Positions 21,709 through 30,300 of a stretch of DNA of 55,223 nucleotides are shown here, in pieces; the stretch's first letter is position 1; the number at the start of each line of letters is the position of its first letter. A program made the position numbers and the translations under genes. The stretch is taken from NCBI GenBank assembly GCA_014859615.1, contig JACUTX010000001.1, forward strand, positions 1 through 55,223, written 5' to 3'. Source of the stretch: Desulfuromonadales bacterium (lineage in GTDB: Bacteria; Desulfobacterota; Desulfuromonadia; Desulfuromonadales; UBA2294). The notes beneath the pieces are model-generated. The model saw only the letters and a list, made by a program, of their open reading frames with translations. It did not search any database and was not told where the DNA came from.

Positions 21709-22821
21709 TTGAATAAACGCGACTACTACGAGATACTTGAAGTCAATAAAAATGCGAGCGAGAGCGAGATCAAGAAGGCTTATCGTCGACTGGCGGTCAA
21801 GTATCATCCGGATAAAAATCAGGGGGATAAAGGTGCGGAGGAGAAGTTCAAGGAACTCTCCGAGGCTTATGCTGTTCTGTCCGATGCACAGCAACGCGCA
21901 ACCTACGATCAATTCGGTCACGCCGGGTTGGGCGGGGGCGGTTTCTCTTCGGGGGGGTTCAATTTTGGCGGTACACCGTTCGAGGATATGTTTGGCGATA
22001 TCTTCGGTGATATCTTCGGTGGAGGCAACGGCCGTCGCAGCCGGGGGAGGCGTGGTGATGATCTGCGCTATAACCTGACGATCTCCTTTGAGGAAGCAGC
22101 CTTCGGGATGGAGACAAAAGTACAGCTGCCACGCCATCAGAGCTGCGACAGCTGTGGTGGGAGCGGCGCGGCTGACGGATCGAGTCCCCGGAGTTGTGAT
22201 ACTTGTGGTGGGCATGGTCAGGTGCGAATTCAGCAAGGGTTCTTTTCTCTGACTCGCCCCTGCCCCGACTGTTCCGGCGAGGGACGGGTTATCGATTCGC
22301 CCTGCCCTGACTGTCAGGGGAGTGGCCGGGTTCGGCGAAAAAAATCGATCTCCTTGAAGATTCCTGCCGGGGTAGAGACCGGAACCCGCCTCAAACTTAA
22401 CGGTGAAGGTGAGGCCGGTACGCAGGGTGGCCCGGCCGGTGATCTTTATGTGGTGCTCTCGGTTTCAGATCACTCTATTTTTAAGCGTGAAGGGCGTGAG
22501 GTTATCTGTGAAGTGCCGATCAGTTACGTTCAGGCGGCCCTCGGTTGTGAGCTGGAAGTCCCGACTCTCGACGGGAGAGTGAAAATCAAGGTTCCTGCCG
22601 GCACCCAGTCGGGGAAGATCCTGAAACTCGCCGGGAAAGGGATTCCATCGCTTCAGGGGTACGGTCGCGGTGATCAGCTGGTTGTGGTTCGGGTGGAGAC
22701 TCCGACCGGACTGACGGCCCGGCAGAAAAAATTACTTGAAGAGTTTGCCCGTGAAGGAGGGGAAGAGATTCATCCTCTCGGTAAAAGTTTTCTCGATAAG
22801 GTAAAAGAGCTGTTTGATTGA
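21709..22821 (+). CDS. dnaJ: Chaperone DnaJ (Hsp40)
   Basis: Translation from TTG 21709 (AAGG at 21699-21702) gives 370 residues beginning with the J domain (NKRDYYEILEVNKNASESE, HPD motif in KYHPDKNQ). A Gly/Phe-rich region follows (GLGGGGFSSGGFNFGG). Then come four zinc-binding CxxCxGxG repeats: CDSCGGSG, CDTCGGHG, CPDCSGEG and CPDCQGSG. The C-terminal substrate-binding domains follow. This is therefore a complete type I DnaJ. An upstream extension to 21670 would run into the intergenic hairpin and lacks sense. Confidence 0.96.
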   Translation: MNKRDYYEILEVNKNASESEIKKAYRRLAVKYHPDKNQGDKGAEEKFKELSEAYAVLSDAQQRATYDQFGHAGLGGGGFSSGGFNFGGTPFEDMFGDIFGDIFGGGNGRRSRGRRGDDLRYNLTISFEEAAFGMETKVQLPRHQSCDSCGGSGAADGSSPRSCDTCGGHGQVRIQQGFFSLTRPCPDCSGEGRVIDSPCPDCQGSGRVRRKKSISLKIPAGVETGTRLKLNGEGEAGTQGGPAGDLYVVLSVSDHSIFKREGREVICEVPISYVQAALGCELEVPTLDGRVKIKVPAGTQSGKILKLAGKGIPSLQGYGRGDQLVVVRVETPTGLTARQKKLLEEFAREGGEEIHPLGKSFLDKVKELFD

Positions 22822-22859
22822 TCTGTTCGTCTTTGAACCTGGTCGGTTAAGAGAAAAAG

Positions 22860-24818
22860 ATGCTGATGCGCAAACGACAATTAATACGCACTCTTTTGTT
22901 TGGCCTTCTGACCCTGTTGCTGATTTTGCCGCCCTTTTTGTACGCCGCGGCGCCAGTAGATAACAGGTCGCTCGGTGCGGCGATGCGCAGTTACGCCGAA
23001 GGCGATTATGCGGCGGCACTGCCGCAGCTGCTCTCCCTGCTAGAAACGGCGGACGAAGTGACGCCGATGATCGACGCACGGCTTGCGGTTGCTTCTATCT
23101 ACCGGCAGAAGGGGCAGAACGATGCGGCGCTGGCACAGATCAGCCAGATTCCTGCGACGCTGCGCAACGATCAGTCGCGTCTGATTGAGGGGTTGATTCT
23201 TCTGGAGATTGGTCTGTTTGATGAGAGCGTCGCAACCTTCAAACGGATTGATGAACAGGCTTTATCGGCGGAAGATCGCGAAACTTTGCTTGTCTCCCTG
23301 GCACGAGGAAGTGCCGGACAAAGGGAGCTGTTCCCGGCACTCTGGTTTGCGCACCGCGCCCTGAGTACAACGATGTCGCCGGAGCGGGAGAACGCTGTTT
23401 TTTCTCTGGTGATGGAATTGTTGAAAAGTGCAGAAGCCGAGCAAAAGCTGCCGGAGATCGCCTTTATGTTTGCCGGTACGCCGATCGGTGCAGCGGCCTC
23501 CATTTTACTGATCGAGCAAAGTCTCGATTCCGGGAGTCTGGAGTTGGCGCGGGCCAGAATTCACCAGGTCGATATTGGCCTGATCCCGGGGGATTTTCGC
23601 AATTCGGCAATTGCCCTCTTTACCAGATTAACCGGTGAAAGCTGGTTGCAGCGATCCGTCGGCGTAGTTTTGCCTTTCTCGGGTAAATATTCGGTGTATG
23701 GCGAATTTGTCCGCCGCGGCATGGAGCTGGCTCTTGAAGGGGCGGTGAATGCAACCGGAGTTCGTTTTCTGTTTTACGACGGGGCGGCCGATGCGGCGAA
23801 AAGCCGCGAGGCGGTGCGTACTCTGGTTCGGAGTGAGAAAGTCGTAGCCGTAACCGGGGCGATTACCGGTGCAGCGGCGATGGCGATTGCCGAACAGGCG
23901 CAGAGTGAACAGGTCCCTTTATTGACCCTGGCACAAAGCAACGGTCTGCCCGAGGTTGGTCCCTATATTTTTCGTAATTCTCTGACCGCGCGGCAGCAGG
24001 TTGAGACGCTCGCTCGTTATGCGGTGCTCGATCAGGGTCTGACGAGTTTCGCTATTCTCTCCCCGGAGAATCGCCTTGGTGAGAGTATGGCCGATCTCTT
24101 TACGGAAGAGGTCGAAAAGCTCGGTGCCGAAGTTATCGTAGCGCAGCAGTACGACGAAACGGCCACCGATTTTGGGCGCCAGATCAAGCGGCTCAAGGGG
24201 GAAAACCCGAACAGGGGTAAAATGGTCTTGACCGGTAAAGCGTTGTTGCTCGATCTGTTTGTACCAGACCCACCCCCCTTTGAATTTGAGGCGCTGTTTA
24301 TCCCCGATTATGCCGACAAGATTGGCGTCATCGCTCCGCAACTTGCTTATTATGGTATAGAGAATGTACCGCTGCTCGGTATCAATGGCTGGAATTCACC
24401 GGATCTGCTGCGTACGGTCGGAGGTTTTATCGAGGGGGCGGTTTTTGTCGACGGTTTTTTCGCTTACAGTCCTTACCCCTTCGTCAAGGAGTTTGTCGAC
24501 CTATATTATGCAAAGTATGGAGAGATTCCGACTTTTCTACAGGCACAAGGGTACGATGCGGCCAGTATCCTGCTTGCGCTGCTCGACAATCCCGATATTC
24601 GCACCCGCAACGATCTCCGTCTGGCTTTGAGTCAGCTACAGGCCTATCCAGGTGTGACCGGAGCAACAACGTTTAACTGGAGTGGTGAAGCGGAGAAAAT
24701 TCTCTATCTGCTCCAGGTTCGCAACGGCAACATCGAGCAGATCAACAACCTGATTGAGGTCGGATCGCCTGGGTCGACCATCGATGCTCTGATCAACGGT
24801 CAGCTGATTCATGAATAA
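22860..24818 (+). CDS. LpoA/LppC-like periplasmic binding protein with helical-repeat N-terminus
   Basis: This 652-aa exported protein has a signal peptide that ends in LYAAAPVDN with no lipobox Cys, so it is likely free in the periplasm. Residues about 40-250 are TPR-like (MRSYAEGDYAAALPQLLSLL, RLAVASIYRQKGQNDAALAQ). Residues about 265-650 are a type 1 periplasmic-binding fold (VGVVLPFSGKYSVYGEFVRR, VAVTGAITGAAAMAIAEQAQ, GYDAASILLALLD). This order is that of LpoA/LppC, the PBP1A activator of Gammaproteobacteria, but family members without lipidation may have other jobs, such as solute sensing. The next gene overlaps its last codons. Confidence 0.78.
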   Translation: MLMRKRQLIRTLLFGLLTLLLILPPFLYAAAPVDNRSLGAAMRSYAEGDYAAALPQLLSLLETADEVTPMIDARLAVASIYRQKGQNDAALAQISQIPATLRNDQSRLIEGLILLEIGLFDESVATFKRIDEQALSAEDRETLLVSLARGSAGQRELFPALWFAHRALSTTMSPERENAVFSLVMELLKSAEAEQKLPEIAFMFAGTPIGAAASILLIEQSLDSGSLELARARIHQVDIGLIPGDFRNSAIALFTRLTGESWLQRSVGVVLPFSGKYSVYGEFVRRGMELALEGAVNATGVRFLFYDGAADAAKSREAVRTLVRSEKVVAVTGAITGAAAMAIAEQAQSEQVPLLTLAQSNGLPEVGPYIFRNSLTARQQVETLARYAVLDQGLTSFAILSPENRLGESMADLFTEEVEKLGAEVIVAQQYDETATDFGRQIKRLKGENPNRGKMVLTGKALLLDLFVPDPPPFEFEALFIPDYADKIGVIAPQLAYYGIENVPLLGINGWNSPDLLRTVGGFIEGAVFVDGFFAYSPYPFVKEFVDLYYAKYGEIPTFLQAQGYDAASILLALLDNPDIRTRNDLRLALSQLQAYPGVTGATTFNWSGEAEKILYLLQVRNGNIEQINNLIEVGSPGSTIDALINGQLIHE

Positions 24819-25587
24819 AAGCGCGTCAGGAAAAAGGATGATGCAACTGTCGCTTCTGTCTCTGCTGCTGTTGTTGACGGCATCCTGCTTCCCGCCAGGA
24901 TTGGAAAACCCGGGGATTGGCGCAGGGAGTATAAACGGGACGGTCTTGACCCGGGAGGGGGGTCCGGCAACCGGGGCGTACGTCTATGCTTATCGGACCA
25001 ACAGCAACGGTCTGCGCGGTCCGGCTGATTTCGCCGCCAGCGTCGATGCCGACGGCCACTATTCCCTCGATCTGATTCGTGGCGAATATCACCTGGTTGC
25101 CCGGCAAAGGTCTTCCGGGAACGGTTCGGGGCCACCGACGGTCGGCGATGCCTGGGCCATTTATAAACGGAACCCGGTCAGCGTTGGCAGTAATTCTATC
25201 GATTCGGTCGACTTTGTACTTCAGCGCGACAGCGGTCTGCATCCGTTGCGCCAGGGGAGTTTGGCTTCGGGTGATACCGGGTTTTCCGGCATTTTGCGCA
25301 GTGACGATGCCGAGGTGGAGGGAGCTTTCGTTCTCGCTTATCGATCCCCGGATTTCAGACGGATGCCTGATTTTACCTCGCTGCCAGCAGGCCAGGATGG
25401 ACGATTTGTCCTCTATGTGCCGGATCCCGGGCGCTACTGTCTGGCCGCCCGCAAGCAGACGCGCGGCCAGCCCCGCGAAGGGGAGCCGTACGGAACCCTT
25501 GGCTCGGATGATGCCGGTTGTCGTCAGGTTAGTCGTGGCCAGATTCTGGATGTCGGCACAATAGTTCTGCGCCCGCACCGGCGCTGA
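24811..25587 (+). CDS. Lipoprotein with two carboxypeptidase-regulatory-like repeats
   Basis: The 258-aa protein has a signal peptide with lipobox LTASC (about residue 26). The mature protein holds two related beta-sandwich-like units: residues about 38-115 (INGTVLTREGGPATGAYVYA, then DADGHYSLDLIRGEYHLVAR) and about 158-235 (FSGILRSDDAEVEGAFVLAY, then GQDGRFVLYVPDPGRYCLAA). This pattern resembles CarboxypepD_reg-like domains found in cell-surface proteins. No enzymatic motif is present. The start overlaps the end of the LpoA-like gene, which suggests the two are expressed, and perhaps act, together in the envelope. Confidence 0.72.
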   Translation: MNKSASGKRMMQLSLLSLLLLLTASCFPPGLENPGIGAGSINGTVLTREGGPATGAYVYAYRTNSNGLRGPADFAASVDADGHYSLDLIRGEYHLVARQRSSGNGSGPPTVGDAWAIYKRNPVSVGSNSIDSVDFVLQRDSGLHPLRQGSLASGDTGFSGILRSDDAEVEGAFVLAYRSPDFRRMPDFTSLPAGQDGRFVLYVPDPGRYCLAARKQTRGQPREGEPYGTLGSDDAGCRQVSRGQILDVGTIVLRPHRR

Positions 25588-25596
25588 TGGTTACGG

Positions 25597-26505
25597 TTAT
25601 TCGCCGAGGGCAAGCAGTGCATGCAGCAGTTCAATCCGCGGGGTGGCGACTCCTGCGGCCTGAGCCCGCCTGAGCGGCTCGACATAAATAGATTCCAGCT
25701 CCAGCGGTCGACCTTCCATTCGATCGATCATCATGCTTGGCCGATAGTGACTCATACTCTCGGTGACTGTCAGCATCTGTTCGATGAATCGTGCTGTTTC
25801 GATCGGGGAGCTTATTTTTTGGGCATTGGCTGCCGTTGCAACCTCGGTCATCAGTGCAGAAATTTCATCGCGGATATGCGGATCGGACAGCAGGGCGGTA
25901 ACATCGAGACCGGTCAGGGCGCAGAGGCCGTTGAACGGAATATTCCAGACCAGCTTCTCCCAACGCGTCTTGAGCAGATCGTCAACCGATTCGCAGTTGA
26001 GACCGGCGGCGCTAAAGAGTTTGGCGACGTCTCGGCATCGATCTGTGGCTTCGGGTCTGAACGCCCCGATACGCACCCTCCCCTGTCCGAGGTGATGGAC
26101 GATGCCGGGTACTCCACGATTGGCGCAGAGGAAAGCGACCCCGCCGAGTATCTGTTCTGCAGGGATGCTCCTGGCCAGATACTCTTCATTGCCGAGCCCG
26201 TTCTGCAGGGTCAGAACAGCCGTCTCCGGGCCGATCAGAGGGGCAATGAGGGAGTAAACCTTGTTATTATCGAAGGTTTTCAACCCGACAACGACCAGAT
26301 CCACCGTACCGATGTTGTCGGTTTCTCGGTGCCCGTTCACTCTTTGCAGATGAAAGTCACCGTCGATGGAAAAGACTCTCAAACCGTCACTCATGATGGC
26401 ATCGTAGTCGCGACGCAACAAAAAATGGACCTCTTCGCCTCCTCGTTGCAGTAACGCACCGTAATAGAGCCCGAGGGCTCCGGCACCGATTATAGCAGTT
26501 CGCAT
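25597..26505 (-). CDS. panE: 2-dehydropantoate 2-reductase (ketopantoate reductase)
   Basis: The 302-aa protein has the NADP-binding motif RTAIIGAGALGLYYGALLQR at the N-terminus. It also has VDLVVVGLKTFDN, the motif TVLTLQNGLGNEEYL, and the catalytic-helix signature LLKTRWEKLVWNIPFN with the conserved Lys. PanE-family enzymes reduce ketopantoate to pantoate in pantothenate synthesis; several paralogues act on other 2-oxo acids, so the substrate is probable rather than certain. It is transcribed against its neighbours and alone. Confidence 0.88.
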   Translation of the reverse strand: MRTAIIGAGALGLYYGALLQRGGEEVHFLLRRDYDAIMSDGLRVFSIDGDFHLQRVNGHRETDNIGTVDLVVVGLKTFDNNKVYSLIAPLIGPETAVLTLQNGLGNEEYLARSIPAEQILGGVAFLCANRGVPGIVHHLGQGRVRIGAFRPEATDRCRDVAKLFSAAGLNCESVDDLLKTRWEKLVWNIPFNGLCALTGLDVTALLSDPHIRDEISALMTEVATAANAQKISSPIETARFIEQMLTVTESMSHYRPSMMIDRMEGRPLELESIYVEPLRRAQAAGVATPRIELLHALLALGE

Positions 26506-26625
26506 TCTCGCCTCCGTGTTGAAATGTCTGCTGTTCTTATAGCATTACCGGCTGCGACCGGCAATCGACGGTTGTCGACAATCGTAATAATGCGATTGGT
26601 CTTGACCCCCTGCCAGGTCTTCAGC

Positions 26626-26654
26626 TTGACGTAGAGCGCTATTTTTGCTATGCT
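26626..26654 (+). promoter_or_regulatory. Sigma-70-type promoter of carD
   Basis: TTGACG (26626-26631) and TATGCT (26649-26654) are separated by 17 bases and lie 28 bases upstream of the carD ATG. Confidence 0.7.
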
Positions 26655-26681
26655 AAGCGTCTTTCCGAGAGGAGTAGTTTA

Positions 26682-27170
26682 ATGTTTAAAATTGGCGATC
26701 GAGCAGTATACCCCACCCAGGGAATCGGTGTGATTGAAGCTATTGAGTCGAGAGATTTCGGGGGGGTGGAGACGAACTTTTACATTTTACGTATAGTCGA
26801 TAGTGATATTACGATCATGGTTCCGACCGGAAATGCCTTACACATCGGGTTGCGCAGTCCGATAGACAAGAAACGGGTCGCTTCAATTTTCGATATGCTG
26901 GGAGAAAAAACCATCATCGCCGCCGGACCGATCGCTTCATGGAGCCGTCGCCAACGCGAATATAACGATAAAATCAAGACGGGTGATCTGTTTGAGGTCG
27001 CCGAGGTATTACGTGAACTCTATGCGATCCGTGATGGCAAAGAGCTCTCCTATGGTGAGAAGAAGGTCCTGGAACTGGCCCGAAAGCTGCTGGTCAAGGA
27101 AGTTGCTCTGGCCGAAGGAGCCGAAGAAGACGCGGTGACGCAACGGGTCGAAAATATTTTCCTGAATTGA
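26682..27170 (+). CDS. CarD/CdnL-family RNA polymerase-binding regulator
   Basis: The 162-aa protein has the N-terminal Tudor-like CarD_CdnL_TRCF domain (MFKIGDRAVYPTQGIGVIEA, ILRIVDSDITIMVPTG) that binds the RNA polymerase beta lobe. The helical C-terminal domain includes WSRRQREYNDKIKTGDLFEV, LSYGEKKVLELARKLLVKEV and the basic/aromatic residues that contact promoter DNA in CarD and CdnL. It lacks the long HMGA-like tail of Myxococcus CarD and is therefore of the CdnL type. Such proteins stabilise open complexes at rRNA promoters. AGAGGAG precedes the ATG. It is followed by ispD after 22 bases. Confidence 0.9.
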   Translation: MFKIGDRAVYPTQGIGVIEAIESRDFGGVETNFYILRIVDSDITIMVPTGNALHIGLRSPIDKKRVASIFDMLGEKTIIAAGPIASWSRRQREYNDKIKTGDLFEVAEVLRELYAIRDGKELSYGEKKVLELARKLLVKEVALAEGAEEDAVTQRVENIFLN

Positions 27171-27192
27171 AACGCTTCTGGCGGAGGCGTCA

Positions 27193-27894
27193 ATGAACGT
27201 CAGGGTGTTGATCCCGGCTGCCGGTGCAGGTCGCCGCATGGGGGGCGGGATAAATAAACAGTATCTGGAGTTGGCTGGCCAGCCGATTCTGGCTCGAACA
27301 CTTGAGGTGTTTGAGCAGCATCCCCTTATCGACAGCATTCTAATGATCGTCTCCCCGGCAGAGATAGCGTTCTGTACCGAAGAGATCGTTGTGCCTGGCA
27401 ACTATCGCAAAGTGGCCGCAGTGATTGCCGGCGGTCTTGAGCGGCAGGATTCGGTCTATTGCGGGCTACAGGCCTGCAACGCCGATGACGATGATCTGAT
27501 TCTGATTCATGATGGAGCCAGACCTCTGGTCAGTTGTGAGATCATTGATCGGGTGATCGCGACGGCACAGCAGCACGGAGCCTGCTTGACGGCCGTCCCG
27601 GTTAAAGATACCGTTAAATCGGTGCATAAGGGGTGTGTCGTTGATACTTTGGATCGCACAACCCTCTGGCTGGCCCAGACCCCGCAAGCCTTTCGTTACG
27701 ATCTGATCCGTGCTGCCTACGATCGGGCCGCCGCGCTCGGATTGAGGGGGACCGATGATGCCCAGCTGGTTGAATTGGCAGGTTTTACGGTTCGGGTTGT
27801 GCAGGGTGATTACCGTAATCTCAAGATCACGACACCGGAGGATCTGCCGGTGGCAGAACAGCTGCTGGCAGCCGAAAAAAAGGTGGGAGCATGA
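27193..27894 (+). CDS. ispD: 2-C-methyl-D-erythritol 4-phosphate cytidylyltransferase
   Basis: The 233-aa protein has the nucleotide-binding motif IPAAGAGRRMGGGINKQYLE at the N-terminus. It also has QDSVYCGLQAC, the IspD signature ILIHDGARPLVS, the TVPVKDTVK-like segment AVPVKDTVKSV and WLAQTPQAFR. It makes CDP-methylerythritol in the non-mevalonate isoprenoid pathway. Its last four bases overlap the ispF start, and the two enzymes act two steps apart in the same pathway. Confidence 0.96.
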   Translation: MNVRVLIPAAGAGRRMGGGINKQYLELAGQPILARTLEVFEQHPLIDSILMIVSPAEIAFCTEEIVVPGNYRKVAAVIAGGLERQDSVYCGLQACNADDDDLILIHDGARPLVSCEIIDRVIATAQQHGACLTAVPVKDTVKSVHKGCVVDTLDRTTLWLAQTPQAFRYDLIRAAYDRAAALGLRGTDDAQLVELAGFTVRVVQGDYRNLKITTPEDLPVAEQLLAAEKKVGA

Positions 27895-28370
27895 TACGGA
27901 TCGGACATGGGTACGATGTTCATCAGCTCGTGCCTGGGCACAGGCTGGTTATTGGGGGCGTCGAGATCCCTTATCCATCAGGTCTTCTTGGTCATTCCGA
28001 CGCTGACGTACTGCTGCACGCCATCTGTGATGCCGTGCTCGGAGCGATCGGTGCAGGGGATATCGGCCGCCATTTTCCCGACAATGATCCCGCACTTAAG
28101 GGGATCGACAGTCGCAAGCTGCTCCGCCATGTGATCGATCTGGCGGCGCAACGCGGCTTTACAGTCAGCAATATCGATGCAACGGTGATCGCAGAGGCGC
28201 CGAAGCTCTCTCCCTGTATTGAACAGATGAGGACGGTGATTGCCGCTGATTGCCGGATCGCTGTGAATCAGACGAATATCAAGGCGACGACAACCGAGGG
28301 GCTCGGTTTTGCCGGCCGCAAAGAAGGGATCGCCGCACACGCCGTCGTGTTGATGCAGGCGATCGTCTGA
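27891..28370 (+). CDS. ispF: 2-C-methyl-D-erythritol 2,4-cyclodiphosphate synthase
   Basis: The 159-aa protein begins MIRIGHGYDVHQLVPGHRLV with the metal ligands Asp8 and His10. The third ligand is in LLGHSDADVLLHAICDAVLG (His42 region). The C-terminal signature IKATTTEGLGFAGRKEGIAA is complete. It cyclises CDP-methylerythritol phosphate, releasing CMP. It is coupled to ispD by an ATGA overlap. Confidence 0.97.
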   Translation: MIRIGHGYDVHQLVPGHRLVIGGVEIPYPSGLLGHSDADVLLHAICDAVLGAIGAGDIGRHFPDNDPALKGIDSRKLLRHVIDLAAQRGFTVSNIDATVIAEAPKLSPCIEQMRTVIAADCRIAVNQTNIKATTTEGLGFAGRKEGIAAHAVVLMQAIV

Positions 28371-28454
28371 TCGGGTGTAATTCTCTTCGACCGAAGTTTT
28401 TTTTGCACGGGTAGCTTGAAGATATATGTCTAATTGAAAGGATATGAACAGCAG

Positions 28455-30128
28455 ATGAGTTCAGAAGAGTCGAGCACAGGGGCAAATTTCATCAAGACCC
28501 TGATCCAGGAAGATCTGGAGAGTGGCAAGCATAAGACGATCGTGACCCGGTTTCCACCCGAGCCGAACGGTTATCTGCATATCGGGCACGCCAAGGCGAT
28601 CTGCCTGAATTTCGGTCTGGCCAGCGATTTCAACGGGCGTTGTCATTTGCGCTTCGACGATACCAATCCGATCAAGGAAGAAGACGAGTATGTCAATGCA
28701 ATTCGTGAGGATGTCAGCTGGCTCGGATTTGATTGGGGCGAGCACCTTTACTACACGTCGAGTTATTTTGAGCAGCTCTACCGTTATGCTCTGCAGTTGA
28801 TTGAAAAAGGGAAAGCCTATGTCTGCAGCCTCACAACAGAGCAGATGCGTGAATACCGCGGGACTCTAACCGAGCCGGGACGTCTGAGCCCCTACCGTGA
28901 TCGGACAGTCGAAGAGAATCGTGATCTGTTCGGCCGGATGCGCGCCGGAGAGTTTCCGGATGGGACACATGTGTTGCGGGCGAAGATCGATATGGCTGCC
29001 GGCAATCTGAATCTGCGTGATCCGATCCTCTATCGGATTCTGCATGCGTCGCATCACCGGACCGGCGACGAGTGGTCTATCTATCCGATGTACGATTTTG
29101 CGCACGGTCAGTCTGATTCGATCGAAGCCGTCACCCACTCCATCTGTACTCTTGAATTTGAGGATCACAGACCGCTCTACGATTGGTTCATTCGTGAACT
29201 GGGGATCTTTGCTCCCCGGCAGATCGAATTTGCCCGTCTCAATCTCTCCTACACGGTGATGAGCAAGCGCAAATTGCTGCAACTGGTGCAGGAGAAATAT
29301 GTCAGCGGCTGGGACGATCCGCGCATGCCGACCTTGGTCGGGATGCGACGGCGCGGTTACCCGGCGGCAGCCATCCGCAAGTTTTGCGAACGGATCGGGG
29401 TTGGCAAGGGGGCGAGCTGGATCGATCTGGCGGTGCTTGAAGATTGTGTTCGCGAAGAGCTCAATGAGACGGCACCGCGGGCAATGGCGGTTATTCATCC
29501 GCTGAAAGTGGTGCTGACCAACTATCCACAAGAGCAGGTAGAAGAGTTGACCGCAGCTGTTCATCCGCAAAAGCCGGAGATGGGGAGTCGAACCATTTAT
29601 TTCAGCCGTCAGTTTTACATTGAGCGAGACGATTTCATGGAAGAGCCGTCGAAGAAATTCTTTCGCCTCGGTCCGGGGCGGGAGGTTCGCCTGCGCAATG
29701 CTTATATCATCCGCTGTGATGAGGTGGTCAAGAACGCGGCAGGCGAAATTATTGAACTGCAATGCAGCGCCGACCTCGCGACCCTCGGGGCCAATCCGAC
29801 CGACGGGCGCAAGGTTAAAGGGACGATTCACTGGGTCAGCGCTCCGCACGCTCTCTCTATTGAAATACTTCAGTACGATCGGCTGTTCTCCGTAGAAAAT
29901 CCCGACAAGGGGGAGGATTACCGGCAGAATCTCAATCCGGGCTCTCTGCAGAAGATTGAAAATGTCTATGCCGAGGCGAGTCTGGTTAATGCTCTCCCCG
30001 GGGTTCCCTATCAGTTTGAGCGGACCGGCTATTTTTGCGTTGATCCGGTCGATTCGTGCGGTAGCAAGCCGGTCTTTAACCGGATTGTCACCCTGCGTGA
30101 TTCCTGGGCCAAGGAACAGGGAAAATAG
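28455..30128 (+). CDS. glnS: Glutaminyl-tRNA synthetase
   Basis: The 557-aa class I synthetase starts at ATG 28455; an upstream TTG at 28434 is less likely. The HIGH motif is in PPEPNGYLHIGHAKAICLNF, with RFDDTNPIKEEDEYV after it. The KMSKS equivalent is in YTVMSKRKLLQLV. The C-terminal anticodon-binding beta barrels are complete (to about 557). It closely follows the gammaproteobacterial/eukaryotic GlnRS pattern and has no GatB-like or YqeY extension. AAAGGA (28437-28442) is a rather distant ribosome-binding site. Confidence 0.95.
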   Translation: MSSEESSTGANFIKTLIQEDLESGKHKTIVTRFPPEPNGYLHIGHAKAICLNFGLASDFNGRCHLRFDDTNPIKEEDEYVNAIREDVSWLGFDWGEHLYYTSSYFEQLYRYALQLIEKGKAYVCSLTTEQMREYRGTLTEPGRLSPYRDRTVEENRDLFGRMRAGEFPDGTHVLRAKIDMAAGNLNLRDPILYRILHASHHRTGDEWSIYPMYDFAHGQSDSIEAVTHSICTLEFEDHRPLYDWFIRELGIFAPRQIEFARLNLSYTVMSKRKLLQLVQEKYVSGWDDPRMPTLVGMRRRGYPAAAIRKFCERIGVGKGASWIDLAVLEDCVREELNETAPRAMAVIHPLKVVLTNYPQEQVEELTAAVHPQKPEMGSRTIYFSRQFYIERDDFMEEPSKKFFRLGPGREVRLRNAYIIRCDEVVKNAAGEIIELQCSADLATLGANPTDGRKVKGTIHWVSAPHALSIEILQYDRLFSVENPDKGEDYRQNLNPGSLQKIENVYAEASLVNALPGVPYQFERTGYFCVDPVDSCGSKPVFNRIVTLRDSWAKEQGK

Positions 30129-30200
30129 TTGTATCGGCCCTTCCACAACCGCATACGGTCGAACGCGATTGCCTGCGGCCAAAATCCCCCTTTTTCGCAG

Positions 30201-30238
30201 CAGCACTCCCCATGCAGTGCAAACCGGGGAGGGTGCTG
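30201..30238 (+). other. Hairpin in the glnS-cheR intergenic region
   Basis: CAGCACTCCCC (30201-30211) pairs with GGGGAGGGTGCTG (30226-30238) with a two-base bulge. No T run follows on the + strand, so it is not a typical terminator. It lies 63 bases before the cheR-like start and may be a leader structure. Confidence 0.5.
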
Positions 30239-30300
30239 AGTAATCAGAAAGAATAATACGGGAGGGAATATTTTGCTGGAGGGGGTGAGATGATTCTGTT

